Shown here: positions 53,301 through 61,495 of the stretch, piece after piece | How positions within the stretch are numbered: position 1 is the first letter of the stretch | Layout: the number at the start of each line of letters is the position of its first letter | DNA from: Myxococcales bacterium UBA1238 | GTDB lineage: Bacteria > Myxococcota_A > Bradymonadia > UBA7976 > UBA1532 | Length of the DNA: 64,000 nucleotides | Direction of reading: 5' to 3' | Assembly: GCA_002309015.1 (NCBI GenBank) | Contig: DBWM01000037.1 | Span: forward strand, 38,996-102,995 | Notes under the pieces: model-generated | Seen by the model: only the letters and a program-made list of their open reading frames with translations | Told to the model about the DNA's origin: nothing | The model's database searches: none | Translations under genes and position numbers: made by a program

Positions 53301-54280
53301 GAAAGCTCGCCTTCGATTTTAGGCAGACTCTCATCCAGTTCCAAAATCGACTTCTGCTTTAACTGAACATCGCCTCTCGTTTGCGTGAGGGCCTCGTAGC
53401 CTTCCACATGCAGCGCCGACTGCGCTTTCTTCAGCCGCGCTTCGCTTTCAGAAAACGCGAGCTTTGCTGACAAAGCCTCATCCTTTGCTTTTAAGGCTTC
53501 ATCCCTTGCAACCGTTGCGCGCCTGAGTTCCTGCAGCCCGATCTGGATCGCCTGCGCATGCTCGAGCTCCCTTTGCGCCGCCTTCTGCTCCGAAGCCAAA
53601 GCCTCAATCTTTTGTTTTGAAGATGCACGTTCTTCTTCCGAAAGCAGCTCGATGCCCGAAAGCGCCTGCGCCATCGCATCCGTTTCGATCTTTAAATCCG
53701 CCTGACGCCTGTAGATCTCTTCTGCAACCTCGCGCAGCCCCTGCAACCCCATCACCTTCTCGAGCAAATCGAGCCGCTCGCGGGGCGAAGCCTTCAGAAA
53801 CGCCGCAAAATCGCCCTGCACCAGCATCATGGCCCTGGTGAACTGCGCAAAATCGAGCCCCGTCGCCTGCACGACGGCCGCCTTTACGGGCTCAACCTTC
53901 TCCTCCGTCTGATGCGACTGCAGATCCTCAAACAGAGGCTTGGGCATCTGAATAGCCCCCGACGACTTCCCCCGCGCACGCCTCGTCTCCCACCGCGCGC
54001 GATACCGCCTTCCATTGTTCTCGAACACGCTCTCAGCAAAGCATTCCGCAGTGCCCTTGGTCATCACCTCGGCTGCCAATGCGATCCCCGCCTTCTCCAA
54101 ACGCGGCGTCCGCTGATAGAGCGAAAGGCAGATCGCATCCAAAATCGTCGTCTTCCCTACGCCCGTAGGACCGGTGATCGCAAAAATGCCAGCGCTCCGA
54201 AAGGCCTCGCTCTCAAAATCGATGCACCATTTACCCGCAAGGCTGTTTAAATTCTGAAAGATGACCTTGCAGATCCTCAT
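50360..54280 (-). CDS. sbcC: Exonuclease SbcCD, ATPase subunit SbcC
   Basis: 1306 residues, an SMC/Rad50-like ATPase that with SbcD opens and degrades hairpin and protein-blocked DNA ends. Walker A TGPTGVGKTTILDAIC (about residue 36), two very long coiled-coil arms, and a zinc hook MPCPCCGSLDHP (about 613-624) with the C-x-x-C dimerisation pair. The C-terminal ATPase half follows, with the signature NLSGGESFLVSLSLALGLS and Walker B ESLFIDEGFGTLDEQTL. A Pro/Ala/Glu/Lys-rich insert (PKRSKKADADAES, near residue 1160) just before the signature motif is unusual. It overlaps sbcD by 4 bases. Confidence 0.93.
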   Translation of the reverse strand: MRICKVIFQNLNSLAGKWCIDFESEAFRSAGIFAITGPTGVGKTTILDAICLSLYQRTPRLEKAGIALAAEVMTKGTAECFAESVFENNGRRYRARWETRRARGKSSGAIQMPKPLFEDLQSHQTEEKVEPVKAAVVQATGLDFAQFTRAMMLVQGDFAAFLKASPRERLDLLEKVMGLQGLREVAEEIYRRQADLKIETDAMAQALSGIELLSEEERASSKQKIEALASEQKAAQRELEHAQAIQIGLQELRRATVARDEALKAKDEALSAKLAFSESEARLKKAQSALHVEGYEALTQTRGDVQLKQKSILELDESLPKIEGELSDAEQACAEKEAALTEIQAQRSENEALWSKVQSIDAQIEVLNSDFEQKRIGFETTESDLKQCELALESAIKEETNARETCSKNEAWILEHADQKALSERWLFVVQSLQCYSDALDAKNECLKNERDALKANGLAQNRERDALKAESEVLDRKKSLEIALGDRQKELSSVLDGSSIEQLTERREQLRSRYSALKMGLHCANDLKAIAEKEADFKKQIETVQTQMELFGKETEKSKALVSEAEKEAQSTKQRLEQAQKMEQTLQLAYEESLALVQMVKNAELLRSKLQPGMPCPCCGSLDHPYAGGQLPKNDAQKQALELQRSERKALELSFAEQNQKLEALKTRLSDFEQKKTQMESRLVQLNEQIEGLKKDAASKQLELDRELEGLLPKEALKTAEALTQVIADCVAEGKKLGAVIDQANALRTKIDQIASKLQEAALALKDAESESKAARIECEHAKSRLEEATSRLKLSEAELESKKEALLTEIAPYLSGSNELEELGALKQKLEAQKAEYEAKLSKQKALEDARKDAEADALLKRERTEQVRKLYEEKKSGFESAQTALRILKANRFELFKDEDVASKKAAFDARLKDEAALLDELKQNLNLIAQKKASSAQLREQMAADLSALCSKLETQESAFLRSARENGFESEDQFAEALLPQSERMLLQSEQDRIEKALLFSQSALEQCEKALLQKQAEHADVISEDEAQAGLLASNEKLKALYDEQSHLQSLLEADDRASAQAKDRAAALEKKRALYLQWKALQQMMGTKDGNQYRAFVLSMAMGALLQQANFHLDQLSEHRYHLEREEDGDPLKPESEPSPADALPAETDATAEVSNKKPKRSKKADADAESAALKEVDRYFELKLDDAQFGARRSVSNLSGGESFLVSLSLALGLSSLSSREVPIESLFIDEGFGTLDEQTLNLVLATLGGLQGNGKMIGVISHVEALKNVIPLQIEIVRSSMPGQSRLKDSAYAFAKR

Positions 54281-55533
54281 CGCTGCTGCCCTTCCAAAGC
54301 CCTCTCGCGCACTGCGTCGAGCGCCTCCTTAAAGAGCGCCATCTGCGTCTTCTGCAAATCGAGGCTCACGTTGCGGCTCTGCATGAACCTTGAGAACATC
54401 TCCATATCATCCATTGCCCTGATCTGACTCACATCGATCTGCGCCTCAGCCTCGCCCTTCGGCCTGCGCCTTCGATTGATGAGACTCAAAAGCTCCATCC
54501 CCGCCTTCTGCACCGCCTCGTTCGCCCATTCCTGGATTTCGCTGATGTTTTCATCGCCCTCATATAAAATCTGAACCCACGCGGAATGCTCACCCTGCGC
54601 CTCGATCTGCTGCGCGATCGACTTTCTATCGCCTTTAAAGCGCAGCAGCTTCTGAAAGCAAGGGATCTCTATCGTTCGCACCGCTGTGGAATCCGCATCC
54701 ACATCGACGATGCAGACTTCTTTGGGTGAGAGCGCCTCTTCAAAATTCATGGGCAACGGCGAACCCGAGTAGCGGATGTGATCGCGCTGCCCCACCTTTT
54801 GCGGCAGATGCAGGTGACCCAACGCCACATAGCCCGGCGCTCCCACATTTGAAGGCTCAAAGATGCCCGCCGATACCTGCCCCAGGTTCCCACAATAAAG
54901 CGAGCGTTCACTTTCAAGCTCGCGGCTCTGCTTTACAACCCCACCCTCTACGTAAAGATGCCCCATCGCTACCACCGGCGCACCCTCGCGCTGGGCTTCG
55001 GCAGCCTCGAGTACCCGCATGTAATGATGCCTGATCCCCTCACGAATCGCCTGCTCTCGCTCTGCGATCCCTACGCCTTCGCTTTCGGAGCGCAACTCTC
55101 GCAAGAGCTCACCCTCACGCAAAAAAGGCACAGCGCAAACGACGGATCCGAGATCCCCATTCGTCCGATAAAGCTTCACCAACTCTTCGGCATGCGTACT
55201 CCGCGCTCCCCCCACCATATGAATCCGCAGCAACCGGACGAGATCCGAGGGCGCATCGAGCACCGCCGGGGAATCGTGATTGCCCCCGATGCATACGATC
55301 CCCTGCAGCCCGCTCAACTCTGCAAACGCCTTCATTGCCCCATAAAAGCGCTGCCTTGATTTTGAGGACGGTGCCGTTACATCGAAGATATCGCCCGCTA
55401 CCAAAAGAGCCTCTACCTGCTCGCGCTGCATACAAGCGGCTAGCCATTCAAAGTAACGCGCATGCTCTGCATCACGATCTTTTTGAAAAAGCTGATGCCC
55501 GATATGCCAATCCGAAGTATGCAGTAATCTCAA
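54277..55533 (-). CDS. sbcD: Exonuclease SbcCD, nuclease subunit SbcD
   Basis: 418 residues, Mre11-type metallophosphoesterase. Metal-binding motifs in order: LHTSDWHIGHQL (D-x-H), VAGDIFDVTAPS (G-D), CIGGNHDSPA (G-N-H-D), VVAMGHLYVEGG and VALGHLHLPQKV (G-H-x-H). A C-terminal capping region follows and probably binds the SbcC coiled coil. It is the first gene of the sbcDC operon. Presence of both subunits here suggests a need to process DNA hairpins, which the long inverted repeats in the window could form. Confidence 0.93.
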   Translation of the reverse strand: MRLLHTSDWHIGHQLFQKDRDAEHARYFEWLAACMQREQVEALLVAGDIFDVTAPSSKSRQRFYGAMKAFAELSGLQGIVCIGGNHDSPAVLDAPSDLVRLLRIHMVGGARSTHAEELVKLYRTNGDLGSVVCAVPFLREGELLRELRSESEGVGIAEREQAIREGIRHHYMRVLEAAEAQREGAPVVAMGHLYVEGGVVKQSRELESERSLYCGNLGQVSAGIFEPSNVGAPGYVALGHLHLPQKVGQRDHIRYSGSPLPMNFEEALSPKEVCIVDVDADSTAVRTIEIPCFQKLLRFKGDRKSIAQQIEAQGEHSAWVQILYEGDENISEIQEWANEAVQKAGMELLSLINRRRRPKGEAEAQIDVSQIRAMDDMEMFSRFMQSRNVSLDLQKTQMALFKEALDAVRERALEGQQR

Positions 55534-55567
55534 GAGGGGATCCTTTATTGGAAGCAGAAGCGATGTC

Positions 55568-55630
55568 GTTCAAAATGAAACGCGAGCAGCTTCAAAACGA
55601 AGCGCAACGCTTCTCATGCAAGCGCTACAA
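55568..55630. repeat. Three 21-bp extragenic units (reverse orientation)
   Basis: GTTCAAAATGAAACGCGAGCA-like units follow each other at 55568, 55589 and 55610 (second unit GCTTCAAAACGAAGCGCAAC). Read on the minus strand they contain GCGCTTCGTTTTGAA, the word that ends the units of the array at 37995-38120. They lie between sbcD and the tmRNA gene. Confidence 0.65.
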
Positions 55631-55698
55631 CTCTGCAGCGCCAGGCTTACGCTCATTTTGTGAAGGGAGATGCTCTAAAAAGGAAGGAGTGAAAATGT

Positions 55699-56059
55699 GG
55701 AGGCGCCGGGAGTCGAACCCGGGTCCGAAAATGGTCCACCAAGGCGTCTACATGTTTGTCCTGTCCTTTAAAGATTCCCCAATCGAACGCCAACAGGCAG
55801 GCTTTCTTTTGGGTAGCTCAGACTAAAATTTCGCGTTGGGTCGTACCGAGCAACTTTCCGCGGCTATCCCACTGGCGTGACGCCCTTCTCGATCCCGTGG
55901 GCATTGATCGGAAGGACGCGCTCTACAACTGATTATGCAGCGAGAGCGAATTCAATATCATCGTTGGCAATTGTATGCCTCCAGCCTTTTTAACGCGGTG
56001 ACCGGGAACCGCGACATGCAACCCAGGCTTCAACATCCCCGTCGAAACCAATCGCCCCC
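55699..56059 (-). ncRNA. ssrA: Transfer-messenger RNA (tmRNA)
   Basis: About 361 bases. The 5' end GGGGGCGATTGGTTTCGACG and the 3' end with CGGGTTCGACTCCCG and CGCCTCC pair as a 7-bp acceptor stem (one G-U), followed by discriminator A; the terminal CCA is not encoded. The tag frame is at 55933-55968 on the minus strand: GCC resume codon, then a tag reading ANDDIEFALAA and a TAA stop. The end FALAA fits the Ala-Leu-Ala-Ala degradation signal read by ClpXP. It rescues stalled ribosomes. A TTGACA box (56106-56111 complement) lies upstream, without an obvious partner. Confidence 0.95.
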
Positions 56060-56115
56060 ATATTTTCAAAGAACTGCTGCGGCTTTTGGCAAACTGCGAC
56101 CGCGATGTCAAGGGT

Positions 56116-58557
56116 TTACTTCTTCGATGCGGCGGAGGTGGGAGCTACGTATTGGCATTGACCCAAGTTCGCATTTAGAGCGTGCAAAGCCTGGATTGCC
56201 GCCTGTGAGGTCGACAAAAAGTCTTTGCATTGCCAATCCTTAAAACAAGAATCTTCATGATTATCGCCCCCTGACTTCGTACACACTGCAGGGACGACCT
56301 TTGCAAAATCATCCTCAGTAAACCCGCCCCCAATGTAGTCCTCATAATCTGGCCAAATTTCAGCCATCTTCTGCGAATGACCACCACGCAAATCGGGTCT
56401 ACGCGTGGAAACGCTTGCATCCAAAGTCCATTTCATGCAAAGGCTCACATAGTTGGGTTCTGGACTGTCCAATGCGTAATCCGCTGTGAAAACCTCCCCG
56501 GGCGCATTTATGCTTTCCTGGTTTGATTCATACCACAGCTTACAGCCATTATCGGAAGGATGCGCTTTGCAATGCTCGAAAACATTCTTCAGGTAATCGT
56601 TCAGCGCAGACGTCGAAATGACACCGAACACCCAGAATTCGTTCCAATAAGGTTTCTTTTGATAGAATAAACTATTATGAATTGGGTCAAGATTACCTTC
56701 TGCGTCAGGTGAGAATACCGCTCTATATTGCACTTCATTCAACAGCATCAGCGACAGTTCCGGGTTTGAACTGTCGTAGAAGAGCGGTGATGGCACCTGC
56801 TGCACGCTCAATCGATTGTTCGCATCCGCAGTCAGGTTTTTGAGCAAATTATCTGCAATAGCGACCTGCCCACTTTGATATTTGGAAGTCCCGTATTCCG
56901 AAAGCTCCATCGATAAAGGCTGAAGCTCACCGCTGTTCGCCTTCCCGGCTCTCATCCATTCGAGCTTAAATCTATCCGTAATCTCATCAAAGCTATTCTC
57001 TTCATCACTTATACTTGCCGCCGATAGGGCAACCAACAATTGATGTTGCTCGGGGAGTGCAAGAAGAGCGGTTAAGTCCTCATTAGAGAAGTATTTGGCG
57101 CCTACGCCACCGGCGCTTTCTGCTATGAGGTGAGCATTCTTATCGAGAGCCTGGCAAGTCGGCGTACTCGAAACCATCACCTCCCACCCCACAACAGCAA
57201 CCGGAGGAACCGCATTCCAGCTTTCAATGCCTTCATCGGTTAACCCATCGCAATCATTATCGATTTCGTCTTTTATCTCAGGCGTGGGCGATCCGGGGCT
57301 TGTCACGCTGCATATGGTATCATCGTGATCTTCATTGCATTCGTAAACGCCCACTCTATAGCATGCGCCCTTTCCGATACCGGGGTTGTCTGCAGTGCCG
57401 GGGCATTTCTCCCCCTTCTTCGGGAAATCTTCGTCGATTGCACCGTCGCAATCGTTATCCACACCGTCGCAGAGTTCGGTTCCTATGGGTTCCTTGCAAA
57501 CCCAGGTCGGATCGTTGTGATCAGCATCGCAAGACATCGTCCGCGTGTCGCAGACTGCCTCATCATTGCATTTCAACCCTACTGCAAAGCCTTCGTCGGT
57601 ATCACCATCGCAATCATTATCCACGCCATCACATTGCTCCGCCACAGGAGGAGCCTGCCCGGGAACTTCGACGCAGATGATTTCACCTGAATCATTGCAC
57701 TCCCATTTGCCATTCCTTGTGCATATCGAGTCACAGGCATTGGCCGTCTCGGAATTGTGGTTGTCATCCTTGCGACCTTCCTGCAGGCAAACGGTGCACG
57801 CTTCGCCGACCTTCTCAAAACCTTCGTCCGTCTCGCCGTTGCAGTCGTCATCCTTGCCGTTGCAAATCTCTGTGGTCTTGGCGGCTGAATTGGGTTCTCC
57901 ATCGCAATAGGGCTTGCCGTTAGAACCACAAACCCATTCACCCTGAGTTTTGCAAACCCCCTTACCCACAAAGCAAAGCTCGGAGATGTCGTCTTTTGTT
58001 CTAAACTGCGTCACCACACCTTCGACTTCGATTTCCCATTCGTCTATATAGCCGTCGCAATCGTCATCTTTGCCATTACCACAAATCTCAAAATCGCTTT
58101 TCTCGTTTTTATACTCATAGACCCACTCACCACCTCTGCAAAACTTACTCTTCTCAGCGCAGATCCCGGATTCATTTAAATCTGTATAGTCCTGGCGCTC
58201 CGCTAAACCTTCGTCGGTTTCGCCGTCGCAGTTATCATCCTTGCCATTGCAGTCTTCGCTTCTCTCAAATCGCTGAATCAGCGGTGTGCATATAGGAACG
58301 CCATTGTTACAATGGCTGATGCCCTCATTACAAATCCCATACAACCCGGTCTCACATGTCTGACCTTCACCCTCTGCAGTACAGGAGACAGGTTGTGAGG
58401 CATCAGTGGAGGCATCGTTGCTGACCATCGCATCCGAAATCGTCTGATTTCCGGGCACAAATGCAGGTGGATCCCCCGATGCCGGGCAACCCGTAAGCAA
58501 ACCAGCCAACGCCATCATCAAACAAGGGCCAAAGGATTGAAAACTTGGGTTGCGCAT
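56116..58557 (-). CDS. Lipoprotein with MopE-type metal-binding motifs
   Basis: 813 residues. A lipobox (LAGLLTGC, Cys near residue 24) predicts outer-membrane or surface lipidation. An Asp/Ser-rich linker is followed by six copies of the MopE-type motif C-x-G-x-D-x-D-C-D-G-x-x-D-E (DCNGKDDNCDGETDEG and variants, residues about 95-455), separated by Cys-rich modules. The C-terminal 350 residues are a separate domain without Cys repeats, not recognised (ALLALPEQHQLLVALSAASI). A GTG at 58569 also opens the frame; the ATG at 58557 starts the signal peptide better. Last gene of the cluster with a TPR protein and a Ser/Thr kinase. Confidence 0.82.
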   Translation of the reverse strand: MRNPSFQSFGPCLMMALAGLLTGCPASGDPPAFVPGNQTISDAMVSNDASTDASQPVSCTAEGEGQTCETGLYGICNEGISHCNNGVPICTPLIQRFERSEDCNGKDDNCDGETDEGLAERQDYTDLNESGICAEKSKFCRGGEWVYEYKNEKSDFEICGNGKDDDCDGYIDEWEIEVEGVVTQFRTKDDISELCFVGKGVCKTQGEWVCGSNGKPYCDGEPNSAAKTTEICNGKDDDCNGETDEGFEKVGEACTVCLQEGRKDDNHNSETANACDSICTRNGKWECNDSGEIICVEVPGQAPPVAEQCDGVDNDCDGDTDEGFAVGLKCNDEAVCDTRTMSCDADHNDPTWVCKEPIGTELCDGVDNDCDGAIDEDFPKKGEKCPGTADNPGIGKGACYRVGVYECNEDHDDTICSVTSPGSPTPEIKDEIDNDCDGLTDEGIESWNAVPPVAVVGWEVMVSSTPTCQALDKNAHLIAESAGGVGAKYFSNEDLTALLALPEQHQLLVALSAASISDEENSFDEITDRFKLEWMRAGKANSGELQPLSMELSEYGTSKYQSGQVAIADNLLKNLTADANNRLSVQQVPSPLFYDSSNPELSLMLLNEVQYRAVFSPDAEGNLDPIHNSLFYQKKPYWNEFWVFGVISTSALNDYLKNVFEHCKAHPSDNGCKLWYESNQESINAPGEVFTADYALDSPEPNYVSLCMKWTLDASVSTRRPDLRGGHSQKMAEIWPDYEDYIGGGFTEDDFAKVVPAVCTKSGGDNHEDSCFKDWQCKDFLSTSQAAIQALHALNANLGQCQYVAPTSAASKK

Positions 58558-58578
58558 CGCGAATTCCACAAAAAGATG

Positions 58579-59382
58579 TTAAAAATCAAAGGAGTAGACC
58601 AAATGGCCGCCGTCTGCGGAAGGATAGATCCCCAATGAGGATCCCGTCGCTTCTTCCTTTTCGGGCAAAAGGATCGCCGCCAGCACACCGCCCGCAATGA
58701 GCGCCCCGCCCAACGCATAGAGCGTGTAAGCCCACATACGCGAATGAGAGCGCTGCTCCACCAAATCGTCGTATTTACGCTGATCGCCTTTATAGGTTTT
58801 CGCCTTTAAATCATCCTGTGCAGCCTGCGAATCGAGCGCAAACACGACGCCGCCCACCACGCTTGCAACCCCTGCGCCTGCCACCGAAAAGCCCACGATG
58901 CGCCAGGGAAACGGACTGGATTCCGGCGCATCGCTTCCATCGATTTGAGTCGCATTTGAGGGGACCGGCTGAGGCTGCAAAGACGCCTGACGAGCCCGCT
59001 CTTCCTCCTCGCGCCGCTTGTCGTCCGCTATCTTTTCTGCTTTCAATTCCTCAAGTTCCACCTTCGCGCGTTCCGCCTCAGAGGACTTGGGGAATTGGCC
59101 GATGATCTCCGCATAGCATTGCGAAGCCTCATCCCATTTTTGACTTCTCCGCAGCGCTTTTGCCAGGCGAAGCCGATATTTGGGCTCACAGGCATCGAGC
59201 GAGACCGCCATGCGAAACAGCGCAACGGCCTCTTCGTATTTTTCGTTTTTCGCCAAACGCACCGCTTCGCGCGCATTGATCTCGGCCGTAACCGGATCGC
59301 GAGCCTCACATTTTGCTTGGGCTTCACCCCAAACAGACAGCATCGCGAGTGCAAACCATGCAAAAAGACTGAGTTTTTTCAA
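58579..59382 (-). CDS. TPR protein with two membrane helices
   Basis: 267 residues. Signal peptide (LFAWFALAMLSVWGEAQA), two TPR-like repeats (about 30-110; YEEAVALFRMAVSLDACEP, WDEASQCYAEIIGQFPKSSE), a charged coiled segment (ELKAEKIADDKRREEEERAR) and two membrane helices (about 160-185 and 215-240). This TPR-plus-double-helix layout recurs in Myxococcota beside Ser/Thr kinases. Its start overlaps the kinase stop by 4 bases and it precedes the MopE-motif lipoprotein by 21 bases, so the three probably act together in envelope sensing. Confidence 0.8.
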   Translation of the reverse strand: MKKLSLFAWFALAMLSVWGEAQAKCEARDPVTAEINAREAVRLAKNEKYEEAVALFRMAVSLDACEPKYRLRLAKALRRSQKWDEASQCYAEIIGQFPKSSEAERAKVELEELKAEKIADDKRREEEERARQASLQPQPVPSNATQIDGSDAPESSPFPWRIVGFSVAGAGVASVVGGVVFALDSQAAQDDLKAKTYKGDQRKYDDLVEQRSHSRMWAYTLYALGGALIAGGVLAAILLPEKEEATGSSLGIYPSADGGHLVYSFDF

Positions 59383-61349
59383 AAGTCATCCTCTTGTGCT
59401 TCGCGCCGCTTGAGATCGGCAATGCGCGCTTTGGCCATTTGCGCCTTTTGACCCGTCAACCCCTTCTTTAAAGCCGACTCGTAAAGGCGCTTGGAATGCG
59501 AATACGCTCCCCGCTTTTCGGCCTCCTGAGCTTGCTTATAATCCTCAAGAGCTGCAGCAGGCGACTCGGCAGTGGCTGCGGTCTTCGTCTCCACAGTCGG
59601 CTTCGTCGTCGTTACCGGAGGCGTAGTTTTCGTCGTCGTCACCGGCCTGATCACCGGCTTAGTGGGCTTTCCGCCTTGGTTTACAGTCGTTTTTCCACCC
59701 ACTTCACCTTGATTGTCAACCTTGGGCGGATTCTCTTTTCCGACAGGCTCCGCAGGTTGATCGGGTTGCACGGGCGTCGGAGTCGTCGTTGCGGGCTGAA
59801 CGGCCGGAGGCTGCACGGGCTGCACTGGCTGCACGGGCTGAACGGCCGGGGGCTGCACAGGCTGCACGGGCTGCACGGTTTGCACGATGGTCTGCACTGG
59901 TTGCCGCTGCTGAACCGCTTCCACCACCCAACGCCCCACCACCACAAAGGTGACGATAACCAAAAGCCCGATGCAGGAAAGCACCCAGGGCCAAATGCGA
60001 CGCGGTTCTTCCAACTGCACCGAAATCACATCAGAATTTGAAATTTGCTCTGAAATGTCGGTCAGTTTGGCATGCTGAACGGTCAATGCTTCCGCCGGTA
60101 TCACCTCGGAAGCGTTCATCTTGATCCGCTGCGAAATCGAGCGGGAAATATCTCCCGATAAAAGCTCCTCTGCAGGAACCGGCCTTACCGCGCGCGACTG
60201 TCCCGTCGCATAATTGTTATTGCTATTATAAGATGCAGCCAGATTGACCGACGAATTGCTTTGCGTTTGGCCATCCGCCGAATAGTTGGGGCCCTTCATC
60301 AAAGTGATCGTCGGCAACGGCGCCCGCTCACCCTGCTGATCGATCGCCTCCAACGCCGCTAAAGCCTCGCGCGCCGACGCGTATCGCTGACGCGGATCGA
60401 TCGCCATGCATTTTTGAATGAACCGCGTGATCGGCTCCGAAACCGCTTCTCCGTGCGAGGTTTGGGTCACCTGAGGCCGTGGCGCCCTGCAATGAGCCGC
60501 CGCCATTTCGGCCATCTCGCCCTTGGGGATCGGCGCATGCCCCAAAAGCATTTCGGCCATCATCACGCCAAACGCGTAAACATCGGTGCAAGGCGTAGTG
60601 GGCTGACAATGCCATTGCTCGGGCGCCATATATTTGGGCGTCCCCAAAACGCCGCCCTGCCCAAGATGCATGGTTTTTCCGCCGGATCCCTGCAGAGACG
60701 AAATGCCGAAATCGAATAACCTCGCAAAATACTTGCGGTTTTTGCTCTCATCGATCAGCACATTGCCCGGCTTCAGATCGCGGTGAACCACTCCCTGATG
60801 ATGGGCCGCCGTCAGTCCGCGCAGAATATTGATCCCGTATTGCAACGTATCGTAGACGCTGAGCCCTTTGGCATCCTTGATCACGCGCCGCAGCGTGGGG
60901 CCGTTGACCAGCTCCATCGCAAAAAAAAGCACGTGATCCTCTTCGCTTTCACCAAAATGAGCTTCACCGTAATCAAAAATGGGCACGATGTTGGGATCGA
61001 GCAAAGCCGCCGAAGTGCGCGCTTCCCGCTTAAACCGCTCGATGGTCGTCTCGTCGCGCGCCAAATCGAGCATCAAAAGCTTTAACGCCACATCCCGGCC
61101 GAGCGCGATCTGCTCCGCTTTGTAAACCGCACCGAACCCACCGGCGCCCAGAAATCCATTGATGGTGTAGTTGTTATTGACCGTGATGCCCAAAAGATGG
61201 CGCTTCGCCCTCGGCGTCGCCTCCACCATCGAGCGCGGAATGCCATGTACACCGCCCACAATGCCGTGATCCACCGGGCAAAAATCTTCTCCCGGTTCGA
61301 GCACGCGATCACATTTGGGGCAAACGATAACGTCCTGACTCACATGCAC
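59379..61349 (-). CDS. Membrane Ser/Thr protein kinase with zinc-ribbon N-terminus
   Basis: 656 residues. N-terminal zinc-ribbon-like pair (CPKCDRVLEPGEDFCPVD), then a Hanks kinase domain at about 55-335: GAGGFGAVYKAE, VALKLL, HRDLKPGNVLID, DFGISSL, GTPKYMAPEQ. One membrane helix (about 450-473; VLSCIGLLVIVTFVVVG) is followed by a run of Val-Gln-Pro repeats (about 485-525). A Thr/Lys/Pro region and a TPR-like end (AQEAEKRGAYSHSKRLYESA) close the protein. The repeat is coded by 9-base units (GGCTGCACG type). First gene of an operon with the TPR protein and MopE lipoprotein. The PP2C enzyme at 10 kb could reverse its action. Confidence 0.9.
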   Translation of the reverse strand: MHVSQDVIVCPKCDRVLEPGEDFCPVDHGIVGGVHGIPRSMVEATPRAKRHLLGITVNNNYTINGFLGAGGFGAVYKAEQIALGRDVALKLLMLDLARDETTIERFKREARTSAALLDPNIVPIFDYGEAHFGESEEDHVLFFAMELVNGPTLRRVIKDAKGLSVYDTLQYGINILRGLTAAHHQGVVHRDLKPGNVLIDESKNRKYFARLFDFGISSLQGSGGKTMHLGQGGVLGTPKYMAPEQWHCQPTTPCTDVYAFGVMMAEMLLGHAPIPKGEMAEMAAAHCRAPRPQVTQTSHGEAVSEPITRFIQKCMAIDPRQRYASAREALAALEAIDQQGERAPLPTITLMKGPNYSADGQTQSNSSVNLAASYNSNNNYATGQSRAVRPVPAEELLSGDISRSISQRIKMNASEVIPAEALTVQHAKLTDISEQISNSDVISVQLEEPRRIWPWVLSCIGLLVIVTFVVVGRWVVEAVQQRQPVQTIVQTVQPVQPVQPPAVQPVQPVQPVQPPAVQPATTTPTPVQPDQPAEPVGKENPPKVDNQGEVGGKTTVNQGGKPTKPVIRPVTTTKTTPPVTTTKPTVETKTAATAESPAAALEDYKQAQEAEKRGAYSHSKRLYESALKKGLTGQKAQMAKARIADLKRREAQEDDF

Positions 61350-61495
61350 CCTCTTTCTTGGTGCCGATTCTTGATCTCCTTACAATAAGGTCTAAAGCCC
61401 CCAATGCGCAAGCATCCAACTCAAAACCAAGCATCGGGGTTGCGCAACTTCCCAAACTGAAGGATCATAGGCAGACCTTCGATTTTGGAGTCTCG

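Noticed and set aside
55568..56060. Additional tRNA genes near the tmRNA
   Set aside because: The only T-arm sequence (GGGTTCGACTCCC) belongs to the tmRNA 3' end; no second T-arm or anticodon loop was seen here or elsewhere in the window.
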